From assembly GCA_041394705.1 (NCBI GenBank), contig JAWKHS010000017.1:62001-126000 (forward strand): a stretch of 64,000 nucleotides of DNA, given 5' to 3'. The notes below the pieces were generated by a model. That model searched no databases. It had not been told where the DNA came from and saw only the letters and a program-made list of their open reading frames with translations. Made by a program: the position numbers and the translations under genes. Of the stretch, positions 52,685-61,483 are shown in pieces (within the stretch, counting starts at the first letter, position 1; every line of letters starts with the position of its first letter). Origin of the DNA: Vicinamibacterales bacterium. Its GTDB lineage: Bacteria; Acidobacteriota; Vicinamibacteria; Vicinamibacterales; UBA2999.

Positions 52685-55633
52685 TTAGAAGTCGTACCGG
52701 ATGCCGAACCGCACGACGCGCGGGTCCAGAATCCCGAGGACTTCCTTGAACGTGGCGCCGGTGAGCGTGCGGAACACCGTCACCGTGCCGGTGTTGGCCA
52801 GGTTGAACACGTCGATCTGGCCCGTGACCTTGCCGAAGCGCCCGAACCGGAACGACTTGTCGACGCGCATGTCGAGGATGCTCACCGCGGGCGCCCGGTT
52901 CGCGGTCGCCTCCTCCATGCGGACGTTCTGCGCGCCATCGCCGGGGAAGTTGACGTTGGTGGCGCGGCCCCACTGGTTGCCGGACTGCACCTTCCAGGAG
53001 CCCGACAGGCCAAGGTCGAACGGCAGCACGTAGCGGCCGACGATCTTGTAGTTCCAGGTGCTGAGCGTCTCGTAGCCGTTGTCGCCGAACGTGAGCTGCG
53101 ACGGCCGGTAGAAGTAGCTGCGGAGGTTGCCGGCCACGCCCGTGGCGCTCGTGGACGAGGTCATGCTGGGGAGCTCGTTGGACAGCGTGACGGCCGCCGA
53201 GGTGAGCAGCATCCACTTGCCCGAGAAGCGGCGGTTGAGGGCCACCTCGAACGTGTTGAAGTCCGAGTGGTCCAGGCCGTCCGGGTTCGTGTAGACGCGG
53301 TCGGTCGGTGCCGACTGCGGACGATCCAGCAGCTGGATCACGTTGTCGTCCGCCGTGCCGGACACGCCGTCGGGGCCGATGTCCGTGAAGTTGAACGTGT
53401 TGGTGTAGAGGCCGATGCGCGCGGCGTCGACCTCGTTCCACTCGTTGCGGATGTTCTTGTAGACGTAGGACGCGCGGCCCGACAGGCCCTGCCGGATCTC
53501 GCGTTCGACGCTCAACGAGAACTCGTTCGACGTCGGCCGGACGATGTTCGGGTCGACGGTGACGAAGCCGGCGCCGCCCTGCGTGCTGTTGAAGGCGCCC
53601 AGCTCCTGCGGACCGTCGAGCAGCCGGTTGCCGTTCAGGTCGCAGCCGGTGGTGCGCGTGGCCGTGCAGGGCAGGAAGGCGTAGCGCAGGCGCGCCTGAC
53701 CCACCGGGTTCTGCTGGTCGGCGAGCGTGTCGGACGAGTTGAAGCGGAACTGGCCGAAGAAGGCCTTCACGACGGTCCGGTTGTCGCCGGTGAGGTCGTA
53801 GGTGATGCCGGCGCGCGGCGAGAACGTCGTGGACTTGGCCACCGTCTGCGCCGCAATCTGCTTCGGCGCGATGAAGGCCAGGTAGCGGGCGCGCTCGGTG
53901 GGGTTGACGTCGGCGGGCCAGTTGGCGAGCGCCGGGTGGCCGTTCGGCGCGAACTGCTGATCCGGCCAGCCGTCCGTGTAGTGCTCGATGCGACCGCCGT
54001 AGTTGACGGTGATGCGGTCCGTCATCTTCCAGGTGTCGCTCAGCCACACGCTGGTGTACTTGACGTCGTTGATGGGCGAGGTGGGCGAGTTGTACAGGTC
54101 CACCTGGCTCGTCGTGGTCGCGTTCGCGTCGCGGTAGAAGATGTCGAACGGCTGGTCCTGGAAGAAGTTGCGGCGATCCTTCTTCCAGTCGAAGCCGAAC
54201 TTGAAGTCGTGCGAGCCCATCCACCCGTCCTGGAAGTACGAGGTGGAGATGTAGAACTGGGGCTTGAAGCGCTTCTGGTTCTGGTAGGAGGCCTGGCCGC
54301 CGCCGTCGAAGTACTGCAGCGTGGACAGGTCCTGGCGCCCGGGCACCCAGGGGCCGTCGTAGATGCCGGCCTCCAGCGTGGGACGGAGCGGGAAGTAGTT
54401 GCCCCACGTGCCGTACAGGACGTCGAGGAACATGCGGTCGGTGACGACGCTGGTCCACTCGATCTTCTCGGGGTAGTTGCGCGAGGCCTGGTAGCGCGCG
54501 GCGCTCAGCGGCGTCGTCGGGCCGAAGTCGCGGCGGTCCTGCAGCTTGTTGCGCTTGTTCATGAACGCGATGATCTGGTTGTTGCGCGGCAGCTGGAACG
54601 TGCCCTTGAGGGTGTAGTTGTTCGTCAGCTTCGAGCGGGACAGCTCGGAGAAGCCCAGCGTGTACTTGTACTGGTCGTTCAGGCGGTAGCTGTAGAACAG
54701 CCAGGCCTTCTTCTTCCAGAGCGGGCCGCCGACGTTGAAGTTCAGGTCGTACTGGTGGTCGACCGGATTGCCCTTGTTGATCGGGTTCCGGACGAAGAAG
54801 CCGTTGTCGTCGCGCGTGTTGGCCGTCTTGAGGTTCGAGGGCACGTTGTCGGAGATGAACTTCTTGCCGACGTAGTCGCTGTACCAGTTGCCCGAGAGCC
54901 GGTCACCGCCCGACTTCACGCTGACGCTGAGCGACGCGCCCGGAGCGAAATTGGTGGCGTCGCTGCCGGCGCCGCCCACCTGGAACTCCTCGAAGCTGCC
55001 GAAGTCGAAGTAGCCGGCGTTCGCGCTGTTGCCTTCGGTGGTGTCGATGCCCTCGATCTTCGTCTGGTTCTGGACGTTGAGCCCGTAGGTGACGTACCCG
55101 GTCTGCGTGCCGGTGTGGGAGCCGCCGACGTCGTAGCCGTTCATCTGGATGCCCGGCGCCTGCGCCATGGCCGCCCAGACGTCGCGCGCGTTGGGGATCT
55201 CGGTGAGCAGCTCCTTGGTGAAGTTCGTCGCCATCGTGTTCGTGGTCGTGTCCACGACGGGCGAGGCGCCGGTCACCGTCACCGTCTCCTGCAGGGTGGC
55301 GACCTGGAGCTGCTGGTCGACCGAGAGGGTGGTGTTGATGACGACGCGGATGCCTTCGCGCTTGACGCCCTGGAACCCGGCCAGTTCGAACGTCACTTCG
55401 TACAGCCCGGGCGGCAGCGCGATGAAGCGGTACTGCCCGTCGGCGCCCGTGACCTGGGTTTGCGCCTGGATGAGCGCCGGACTCGATACGGTGACCGTCA
55501 CACCGGGCAGCACGCCGCCCGTGTCGTCCGTGACCGTCCCGTTGATGCGGCCGCGAAAGTCCTGGGCGCTTGCCGGTATCGCCGCCGACAGGGCAGCGAC
55601 CAGAGCCAGGACGACTCCCGTCTTGAACGTCAT
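52685..55633 (-). CDS. TonB-dependent receptor with carboxypeptidase-regulatory domain (Oar-like)
   Basis: A 982-residue outer-membrane protein. The signal peptide ends IPASAQ. A carboxypeptidase regulatory-like Ig domain (about 25-110) has 'GRINGTVTDDTGGVLPGVTV'. A plug follows, and then a 22-strand type barrel ending in Phe (VRFGIRYDF), the usual insertion signal. Oar-like receptors are numerous in Acidobacteriota and move large or protein substrates. A classical TonB box is not obvious. The SD GGGAG lies six bases before ATG 55633, and the gene has a long leader back to about 55864. Confidence 0.92.
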   Translation of the reverse strand: MTFKTGVVLALVAALSAAIPASAQDFRGRINGTVTDDTGGVLPGVTVTVSSPALIQAQTQVTGADGQYRFIALPPGLYEVTFELAGFQGVKREGIRVVINTTLSVDQQLQVATLQETVTVTGASPVVDTTTNTMATNFTKELLTEIPNARDVWAAMAQAPGIQMNGYDVGGSHTGTQTGYVTYGLNVQNQTKIEGIDTTEGNSANAGYFDFGSFEEFQVGGAGSDATNFAPGASLSVSVKSGGDRLSGNWYSDYVGKKFISDNVPSNLKTANTRDDNGFFVRNPINKGNPVDHQYDLNFNVGGPLWKKKAWLFYSYRLNDQYKYTLGFSELSRSKLTNNYTLKGTFQLPRNNQIIAFMNKRNKLQDRRDFGPTTPLSAARYQASRNYPEKIEWTSVVTDRMFLDVLYGTWGNYFPLRPTLEAGIYDGPWVPGRQDLSTLQYFDGGGQASYQNQKRFKPQFYISTSYFQDGWMGSHDFKFGFDWKKDRRNFFQDQPFDIFYRDANATTTSQVDLYNSPTSPINDVKYTSVWLSDTWKMTDRITVNYGGRIEHYTDGWPDQQFAPNGHPALANWPADVNPTERARYLAFIAPKQIAAQTVAKSTTFSPRAGITYDLTGDNRTVVKAFFGQFRFNSSDTLADQQNPVGQARLRYAFLPCTATRTTGCDLNGNRLLDGPQELGAFNSTQGGAGFVTVDPNIVRPTSNEFSLSVEREIRQGLSGRASYVYKNIRNEWNEVDAARIGLYTNTFNFTDIGPDGVSGTADDNVIQLLDRPQSAPTDRVYTNPDGLDHSDFNTFEVALNRRFSGKWMLLTSAAVTLSNELPSMTSSTSATGVAGNLRSYFYRPSQLTFGDNGYETLSTWNYKIVGRYVLPFDLGLSGSWKVQSGNQWGRATNVNFPGDGAQNVRMEEATANRAPAVSILDMRVDKSFRFGRFGKVTGQIDVFNLANTGTVTVFRTLTGATFKEVLGILDPRVVRFGIRYDF

Positions 55634-55870
55634 GAACGTCTCCCACAGGGATTCCCGGGTTTCGCAGCGGGACCCTCGCGCTCACCCTGGACGCGGGGTG
55701 AGCCGTGCGACACGTTGGACGCCAAACTCCGGGTGTTTCCCGGCGGCGGACGAACAAGGCAGGCAAGACGTCGAACGCACGACCGCGGGAGTGTGATCGT
55801 CCGAGCGAAACGTGTCCCCATCGCGGGACTCGGACGGCACCGGAACCTCAGGCGTGCCTTCGAGCTCGGC
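55634..55870 (-). promoter_or_regulatory. Long 5' leader of the TonB receptor gene
   Basis: If transcription starts from TACAAT at 55876-55871, the leader is about 230 bases. It contains a perfect 8-bp hairpin GCTCACCC/GGGTGAGC at 55680-55703 and several G/C-rich runs. Known riboswitch consensus elements were not recognised, including the B12 box. The divergent M20 gene starts at 55999, so this is the largest gap apart from 12318-12688. Confidence 0.4.
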
Positions 55871-55876
55871 ATTGTA
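55871..55876 (-). promoter_or_regulatory. Candidate -10 element of the TonB receptor gene
   Basis: TACAAT on the minus strand, about 240 bases before the receptor start. Confidence 0.4.
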
Positions 55877-55984
55877 GCGCAGACAGGCCCAGCCGTACCG
55901 CGGTGAGCTCGACGGCTGCCGCCGGTGGTGGGACCAATGACACGCGGGAGTGCCCCGGGGCGGCGGACGAGCCGTGGCGAGCGC

Positions 55985-55990
55985 TAAAAT
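55985..55990 (+). promoter_or_regulatory. -10 element of the M20 peptidase gene, leaderless
   Basis: TAAAAT ends eight bases before ATG 55999. Confidence 0.6.
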
Positions 55991-55998
55991 GCGGGGCC

Positions 55999-57255
55999 AT
56001 GCGCACTGCCGCCACCGTTCTCGCCGTCCTCGCGGCGTTCTCCGCCGCGCCGGCCCTGGCCCAGCAGGACGCGGCACAGCTGGGTTCCAAGCTCATGCAG
56101 GACACCTCGGTGAAGAGCGCACTCGAGTCTGCGCGGGCCGACGAGGCACGGACCGTCGCCGAGCAGATCGAGATCTGCGAGGTCGAGGCGCCGCCGTTCA
56201 AGGAGTCGGGGCGCGCAGAGGTCTACGCGCGGAAGTTCCGGGAACTCGGGCTGCAGAACGTGCGCATCGACACGGTGGGCAACGTCCTTGGGGAGCGCCC
56301 TGGCGCGGCGCGCCGGCCGCACTTCGTGCTGGCCGCCCACCTCGACACCGTCTTTCCCGAAGGCACCAACGTGAAGACGACCCGCGAGGGCTCCGTCATC
56401 CGCGGGCCCGGCATCGGCGACGACTGCCGCGGCCTGGCGGTGCAGCTCGCCGTGATCAGGGCCTTGGCCGCCGGGCACGTCCAGACGCCGGGCACGATCA
56501 CCTTCGTCGGCAACGTGGGCGAGGAGGGGCTGGGCGACCTGCGCGGCGTGAAGTACCTCTTCGACGAAGGCCTCAAGGGCCAGATCGACCGGTTCGTCTC
56601 CATTGACGGCACCGGCCTGGGCATCACGCACATCTCGGTCGGCAGCCTCCGCTACCGCGTCACCTTCAAGGGCCCGGGCGGGCACAGCTACGGCGCCTTC
56701 GGGATGGTCAATCCGATCCAGGCCCTCGGCCGCGCCATGGCCGCCATCGCGGACTTTCAGGTCCCGACGGAACCGAAGACGACGTTCAACGTCGGCCGGA
56801 TCGGCGGCGGCACCTCCGTGAACTCCATCCCCTTCGAGGCGTGGGCCGAGGTGGACATGCGCTCGGCCGACGCCGCCTCGCTGCAGTCGCTCGACGCGAA
56901 GTTCCACAAGGCCGTGGACGACGCCGTGGCCGCCGAAAACCTGCGGTGGGGCAGTCATGCGCTGACCGTCGAGAAGACGCTGGTCGGCAACCGGCCGGCG
57001 GGCCGGGCCGAGGCCACCTCGGCCATCGTGCAGGCGGCCGCGTCGGTCACCCGCGCGCTCGGCCTGCCGGTGTCGATGGACGAAGGGTCCACCGACGCGA
57101 ATTACCCCCAGAGTCTCGGCATCGCCGCCCTCACCATCGACGGCGGCGGGCGGGGCAGCGGCGCCCATTCCCTGGCCGAAGCCTTCGACGCCACCGATGC
57201 GTGGAAGGGCACGCAGCGCGCGCTGCTGCTGACGGTCGCACTCACCCAGCCCTGA
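55999..57255 (+). CDS. Secreted M20-family metallopeptidase
   Basis: A 418-residue peptidase with a signal peptide (VLAVLAAFSAAPALAQ). Zinc ligands are in AAHLDTVFP (His, Asp), GIGDD and GNVGEEGLGD (the catalytic Glu-Glu pair), and near the end GAHSLAE (His). The lid domain lies about 205-320. The enzyme probably cleaves peptides or acylated amino acids in the periplasm. ATG 55999 is fixed by the signal peptide and the close -10 element. The next gene begins 187 bases on with its own promoter. Confidence 0.9.
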   Translation: MRTAATVLAVLAAFSAAPALAQQDAAQLGSKLMQDTSVKSALESARADEARTVAEQIEICEVEAPPFKESGRAEVYARKFRELGLQNVRIDTVGNVLGERPGAARRPHFVLAAHLDTVFPEGTNVKTTREGSVIRGPGIGDDCRGLAVQLAVIRALAAGHVQTPGTITFVGNVGEEGLGDLRGVKYLFDEGLKGQIDRFVSIDGTGLGITHISVGSLRYRVTFKGPGGHSYGAFGMVNPIQALGRAMAAIADFQVPTEPKTTFNVGRIGGGTSVNSIPFEAWAEVDMRSADAASLQSLDAKFHKAVDDAVAAENLRWGSHALTVEKTLVGNRPAGRAEATSAIVQAAASVTRALGLPVSMDEGSTDANYPQSLGIAALTIDGGGRGSGAHSLAEAFDATDAWKGTQRALLLTVALTQP

Positions 57256-57353
57256 CCGCCGGCGGCCGGCGCGACGAGGGCCATCGGCGGCGGCCGTCGC
57301 TCTCTCCGGTAGCCGGGACACGCAGTGGCGTGGTTCCGGACGCAGAAATGGGC

Positions 57354-57381
57354 TTGCGCGCTAAAGTGCCTTTGCTACAAT
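57354..57381 (+). promoter_or_regulatory. Sigma-70-type promoter of the D-Ala-D-Ala carboxypeptidase gene
   Basis: TTGCGC (57354-57359) and TACAAT (57376-57381) are 16 bases apart. An ATG at 57380 overlaps the -10 box and is therefore not the start. Confidence 0.6.
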
Positions 57382-57442
57382 GCCGACACTTTCGGTATCG
57401 CGGAGTGCGCCCCAGGAACGGGGTCACTGTATCCCGCTCCTC

Positions 57443-58564
57443 ATGGTGGCCCTGACGACCGGACGCGTTCGACGACTGAGCGGCCTCGCCGCGGTGCTGG
57501 CGTGTCTGTGCGCGGGCCCGCTCGACGCCGCCGCGCAGACCGCGCGGGCCAAGGCCGCGCCGGCCCGGAAGGCCACTCCCAGCCGCACCACGAAGAAAGC
57601 GGTCACCCCGAAGAAGACCGCCAAGGTCTCGACCGCGCCCAAGGCGGCCAGCAAGGCCGCGCCCAAGGCGTCCAGCACCTCGTCGGCCGCGCGGCGGCGC
57701 GCCATCGCCCGTGCCCGGGCGGCGGCACGGGCGCGCGAGGCGAGGGCCCTTGCCACTCCGCGGTTCCGGACCGACGACAGCGGCCGCGAGGTGCCGGCCC
57801 CCCGGGCCGCCGCCGCCCTCATCTACGATCCCGAGGCCGACACCGTCCTCTTCGAGGAGAACGCCGGCGACCAGCGGTCCATCGCCAGCATCACCAAGGT
57901 GATGACGGCGCTGGTGTTCCTGGAATCACTGACCGACCCCTCCACAGAGGTCAAGGTGGTGAGGACCGACGTGGCGCGGGCCTCCACGACCTATCTCCGT
58001 GCCGGCTACACGGTGACGGTCGACCAGCTGCTCCATCTGCTGCTCATCGGGTCCGACAACGCCGCCGCCCGCGTGCTGGCGCGCACCTCACCCTACGGCA
58101 CCGACGGCTTCATCGCCCGCATGAACGAGAAGGCCCGCGAGCTGGGCCTCGCCAACACGCATTTCGAGGATCCGTCCGGGCTGCTGTCGGGCAACGTCTC
58201 AACCGCCTACGAGCTGGCGCATCTGCTGACGTATGCCGTGGCGGACGACCGCATCAGCAGCGTCATGCGCAAGGCCGACTACGACTTCGTGCCGCTGAGG
58301 CGCAACGTGCACGTCAACAGCACGAACCGCTTCGTCCGGTCGGGCGAGCTGGAGGTCCTGGGCGGGAAGACCGGATTCATCAGCAGCTCGGGCTATTGCC
58401 TGGCCACGCTGGTCCGGCTGCCGCAGACCGGGAAGCAGGTCGTGTTCGTGGTGCTGGGGGCGCGGTCGAACGCGGCCCGGTTCTCGGAGACGAAGCACCT
58501 GTTCAACTGGCTGAGCACCACCACCCTGGCCGCGGCCGCGCACGACGGCGCTCAGGGCCAGTAG
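57443..58564 (+). CDS. D-alanyl-D-alanine carboxypeptidase (S11, PBP5/7-like)
   Basis: A 373-residue exported penicillin-binding protein. The signal sequence (LSGLAAVLACLCAGPLDAAAQ) is followed by an Ala/Lys-rich linker of about 70 residues. The catalytic domain has SITK (SxxK, about residue 148), SDN in IGSDNAAAR and KTG in LGGKTGF. It trims the peptidoglycan pentapeptide. ATG 57443 follows the promoter, unlike 57380. The second S11 beta-domain is absent, as in PBP7-like proteins. Confidence 0.9.
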   Translation: MVALTTGRVRRLSGLAAVLACLCAGPLDAAAQTARAKAAPARKATPSRTTKKAVTPKKTAKVSTAPKAASKAAPKASSTSSAARRRAIARARAAARAREARALATPRFRTDDSGREVPAPRAAAALIYDPEADTVLFEENAGDQRSIASITKVMTALVFLESLTDPSTEVKVVRTDVARASTTYLRAGYTVTVDQLLHLLLIGSDNAAARVLARTSPYGTDGFIARMNEKARELGLANTHFEDPSGLLSGNVSTAYELAHLLTYAVADDRISSVMRKADYDFVPLRRNVHVNSTNRFVRSGELEVLGGKTGFISSSGYCLATLVRLPQTGKQVVFVVLGARSNAARFSETKHLFNWLSTTTLAAAAHDGAQGQ

Positions 58565-58596
58565 CCCCCGTACCCGGCGCGTCCGCGTCGGTTCCC

Positions 58597-59439
58597 TCAG
58601 TCTCCCGAGTACCCCTGCTGGCCGATGGCCTGATCGATGGCCAGCGTGGCCACCGTGTCCAGCGGCAGGAAGAGCGGCCGGCCCGCCTTCCGGACGTCCA
58701 GCGCCTTCACATAGCGCTTGCAGGCCTCGCAGGCCGCCACCTGATAGCGCCCTTCCATGGCGGCGAAGACCCGGAGGCGATCCGGCACCAGGCACCGGGG
58801 GCAGGTGCGGGCATCGAAGGGCCAGCGCCCCTGGCACCGTGCGCAGACGAGGTGCCGCTCGCCGCTGGCCGCGATGACGCCAAAGGCGGCCCGGCCGCCG
58901 CAGACCGGACACGTGCCGCGGCGCCACCCGTCGACCTGGACGCGTTGAAGCAGCACGTCGGCGGTCCGGGTGAGGAACGGCCGGAGCGTGACCGCCAGCA
59001 CGTCGCCCAGCGCGTCCTCGCTGCCGGCCTCCGGCGCGTCGTACCAGCGCTCGCTGGCCTCCACGAGCGCGCCGTCGCGTCCCAGCACCTGGAAGCGCGT
59101 CGCGTCGTCGTGCTCGATGACGTCGTGGCGGCGGAGGACGTCCACCACCTGTCGAAGACGGAGGCGGACTTCCGGCCAGTCCAGGCTCAGCTCGTGCCAG
59201 GCCGCGAGCCGCTGGCCTCCAGCCAGGCGTTCGGCGAGATCGGCCGGGGAGCCGGCCAGGCTTGGCGTGCCGAGACGCCGCAGCAGGCGGCGTTCGCCGT
59301 CGAAGAGCTCGCGCTCGAGCGCCACGGCGGGCGCTAGTTCGGGATGGGCCTCGGCGAGCGCCGTCAGGGCCGCCATCTCGCGGGGCTCGACACGCTCGCG
59401 CGGCGGCGCGGCCCCACGCGTCGGATAGGGAACGGACAC
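58597..59439 (-). CDS. fdhE: Formate dehydrogenase accessory protein FdhE-like
   Basis: A 280-residue protein with four CXXC motifs (CPVC, CARC, CPRC, CEAC) in the C-terminal third, as in E. coli FdhE, which binds iron through rubredoxin-like sites and is needed for formate dehydrogenase maturation. The N-terminal half is helical. GTG 59439 is chosen because TAGAAT lies eight bases upstream; the frame remains open to 59559. No formate dehydrogenase subunit is in the window. It is divergent from glgA. Confidence 0.8.
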   Translation of the reverse strand: MSVPYPTRGAAPPRERVEPREMAALTALAEAHPELAPAVALERELFDGERRLLRRLGTPSLAGSPADLAERLAGGQRLAAWHELSLDWPEVRLRLRQVVDVLRRHDVIEHDDATRFQVLGRDGALVEASERWYDAPEAGSEDALGDVLAVTLRPFLTRTADVLLQRVQVDGWRRGTCPVCGGRAAFGVIAASGERHLVCARCQGRWPFDARTCPRCLVPDRLRVFAAMEGRYQVAACEACKRYVKALDVRKAGRPLFLPLDTVATLAIDQAIGQQGYSGD

Positions 59440-59447
59440 GCGCCGCG

Positions 59448-59453
59448 ATTCTA
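59448..59453 (-). promoter_or_regulatory. -10 element of fdhE, leaderless configuration
   Basis: TAGAAT ends eight bases before GTG 59439. Confidence 0.6.
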
Positions 59454-59519
59454 TCAGGGCCGCTGGGCGAGCCAGGCATCCGGCTCGCCGGACGCGGCGC
59501 GGTCCGGTAAGGTAGGCGG

Positions 59520-61115
59520 ATGCCTCGTCGCACGCCGCCGGCCTCATCACCTCCGACACCGTCTCGTCCCCGACCGTCCGGCGCGTCGCCCCGCCCCGGA
59601 CCGCCCACGGCCACGAAGGCCGGGCGCGGACTCGGCATCCTCATGATCGCGTCGGAACTGGCGCCGTACTCGAAGACGGGCGGCCTGGCCGACGTTGCCT
59701 CGGCGCTCCCGAAGGCGCTCGGTCGGGCGGGCCACCGGGTGACGGTGGTGACGCCGCGGTATCGCGGCATCGCCGCGGGCACCTGGCGCGCCGACGTGCA
59801 GGCCACGGTGGCCGGCCAGACGTTCGCGGCCGGCCTCTGGGAAGAGCCGCTCGGCCCGGGCGCTCGGGCGCTGTTCGTGGACTGTCCGCCCCTCTACGAC
59901 CGGGACGGCTTGTACAACACCCACCAGGTCGACTTCGACGACAACCCGCTCCGCTTCGCGTTCCTCAGCATCGCCGCGCTGGAATGGCTGGCGTCGGCCG
60001 CCGACGAGCCCGTGGACGTCGTCCACGGGCATGACTGGCAGGCGGGTCTCACCGGCGCGTATTTGTCGCAGCACTTCGCCCGCCATCCGACGGTCGGACG
60101 CCTGCCGTTCGTCTTCACGATCCACAACCTGGCCTACCAGGGGCCGGCCGACAAGTCGTGGCTGCCGCGGCTGGGCCTGGGCTGGGATCTCTTCACCGTG
60201 CACGGGCTGGAGTTCTGGGATCACCTCAGCTTCCTCAAGGCGGGCGTCAACTTCAGCGACGCCTTCACCACGGTGAGTCCCACGTACGCCGAGGAGATCC
60301 AGCGCCCCGAATACGGATTCGGCTTCGACGGCGTGATCCGCGCGCGGGCGGCGGCCCTGACCGGCATCCTGAACGGCATCGACGTGGACGCCTGGGACCC
60401 GGCGCGCGATCCGTACCTCCCCGAGCCCTTTTCGGCCGCGGCGCCGGCCGGGAAGGTGGCCGCCAAGCGCGCGGCGCTCGAGGCGTTCGGCCTGCCCGCC
60501 GGTTCCGACGCCCTGGCGCGTCCGCTGATTGGACTCGTCTCCCGACTGGTGGATCAAAAGGGGTTCGACCTCGTCGCCCAGGTGGCCGAGCGCCTGGTGG
60601 ACCGCGGGCCCGCCTTCCTCGTTCTCGGCACTGGCGACGGGCGCTACGAGCACCTCTGGCGGATGCTCGCGGCCCGGCGCCCGGAGACCGTCGGCGTCCA
60701 CATCGGATTCGACGAGCGCCTGGCGCACCTCGTCGAGGGCGGCGCCGACATGTTCCTGATGCCATCGCGCTACGAGCCCTGCGGCCTGAACCAGATGTAC
60801 AGCCAGCGGTACGGGACGGTGCCGGTCGTTCGGGCGACCGGCGGGCTGGTGGACTCGGTGACGCCCTGGAACGCGACGACCAAGCGAGGGACGGGCTTCC
60901 TGTTCTCGGACTACAGCGGCCAGGCGATGCTGGACGCGGTGGACGAGGCCGTCCGGACGTTCGCCTCGCCGGCCGACTGGCGCCGCCTCCAGCGCAATGG
61001 CATGAAGGTGGACTTCTCGTGGGACCGATCGGCCCGGGCGTACGTCAAGGTGTATAAAGGAGTGATCGCCGCACGACGACCGCGCCGGCAACGAGCCTCC
61101 GCGCCTCGGACGTGA
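59520..61115 (+). CDS. glgA: Glycogen (starch) synthase
   Basis: A 531-residue GT5 enzyme transferring glucose from ADP-glucose to the alpha-1,4 glucan chain. The ADP-glucose loop KTGGLADVASALPKAL lies near residue 53. HDWQAGL, 'TIHNLAYQG' and the C-terminal 'PSRYEPCGLNQMYSQRYGTVPVV' with ATGGLVDSV are conserved. About 35 Pro/Ser/Arg-rich residues precede the conserved start, so the true start could lie a little downstream, for instance at the later ATG near ILMIASE. The last bases run into the thioredoxin leader. Confidence 0.93.
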   Translation: MPRRTPPASSPPTPSRPRPSGASPRPGPPTATKAGRGLGILMIASELAPYSKTGGLADVASALPKALGRAGHRVTVVTPRYRGIAAGTWRADVQATVAGQTFAAGLWEEPLGPGARALFVDCPPLYDRDGLYNTHQVDFDDNPLRFAFLSIAALEWLASAADEPVDVVHGHDWQAGLTGAYLSQHFARHPTVGRLPFVFTIHNLAYQGPADKSWLPRLGLGWDLFTVHGLEFWDHLSFLKAGVNFSDAFTTVSPTYAEEIQRPEYGFGFDGVIRARAAALTGILNGIDVDAWDPARDPYLPEPFSAAAPAGKVAAKRAALEAFGLPAGSDALARPLIGLVSRLVDQKGFDLVAQVAERLVDRGPAFLVLGTGDGRYEHLWRMLAARRPETVGVHIGFDERLAHLVEGGADMFLMPSRYEPCGLNQMYSQRYGTVPVVRATGGLVDSVTPWNATTKRGTGFLFSDYSGQAMLDAVDEAVRTFASPADWRRLQRNGMKVDFSWDRSARAYVKVYKGVIAARRPRRQRASAPRT

Positions 61116-61159
61116 CACCGCCGATACGTGGCCGGCATCAAACCGACGAGGAACGAAGG

Positions 61160-61483
61160 ATGGCATCGGACAAGATCAAGACGCTCGGCGACGGCAACTT
61201 CGACGCCGAGGTGAAGAACGGCGTGGTGCTGGTGGACTTCTGGGCCGAGTGGTGCGCCCCCTGCCGCCGGCTGGCGCCGACCGTCGACCAGCTCGCCGAG
61301 GACTACGCCGGCCGCGTCACCGTGGCGAAGGTCAACATCGACGAGCACCCGGCCACGCCCAGCAAGTTCATGGTGCGCGGCATCCCGACGCTGCTGCTCT
61401 TCAAGGACGGCGATCTGAAGGAGACCGTCGTGGGACTCGCGGGCAAGGACGACCTCGCCCGCATGATCGACAAGCACCTGTGA
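61160..61483 (+). CDS. trxA: Thioredoxin with CAPC active site
   Basis: A 107-residue thioredoxin. The active site is WAEWCAPCRRLAP, with CAPC instead of the usual CGPC, and the cis-proline is in RGIPTLLLFK. The start is ATG 61160 with GAGGAACGA upstream; an open frame from 61112 would add 16 unlikely residues. It ends in a four-base overlap with trxB, so the pair makes a complete disulfide reductase system. It could supply electrons to peroxiredoxins. Confidence 0.92.
   Translation: MASDKIKTLGDGNFDAEVKNGVVLVDFWAEWCAPCRRLAPTVDQLAEDYAGRVTVAKVNIDEHPATPSKFMVRGIPTLLLFKDGDLKETVVGLAGKDDLARMIDKHL

Noticed and set aside
55634..55870. Cobalamin riboswitch before the TonB receptor
   Set aside because: No B12-box consensus or expected paired elements were found in the leader.
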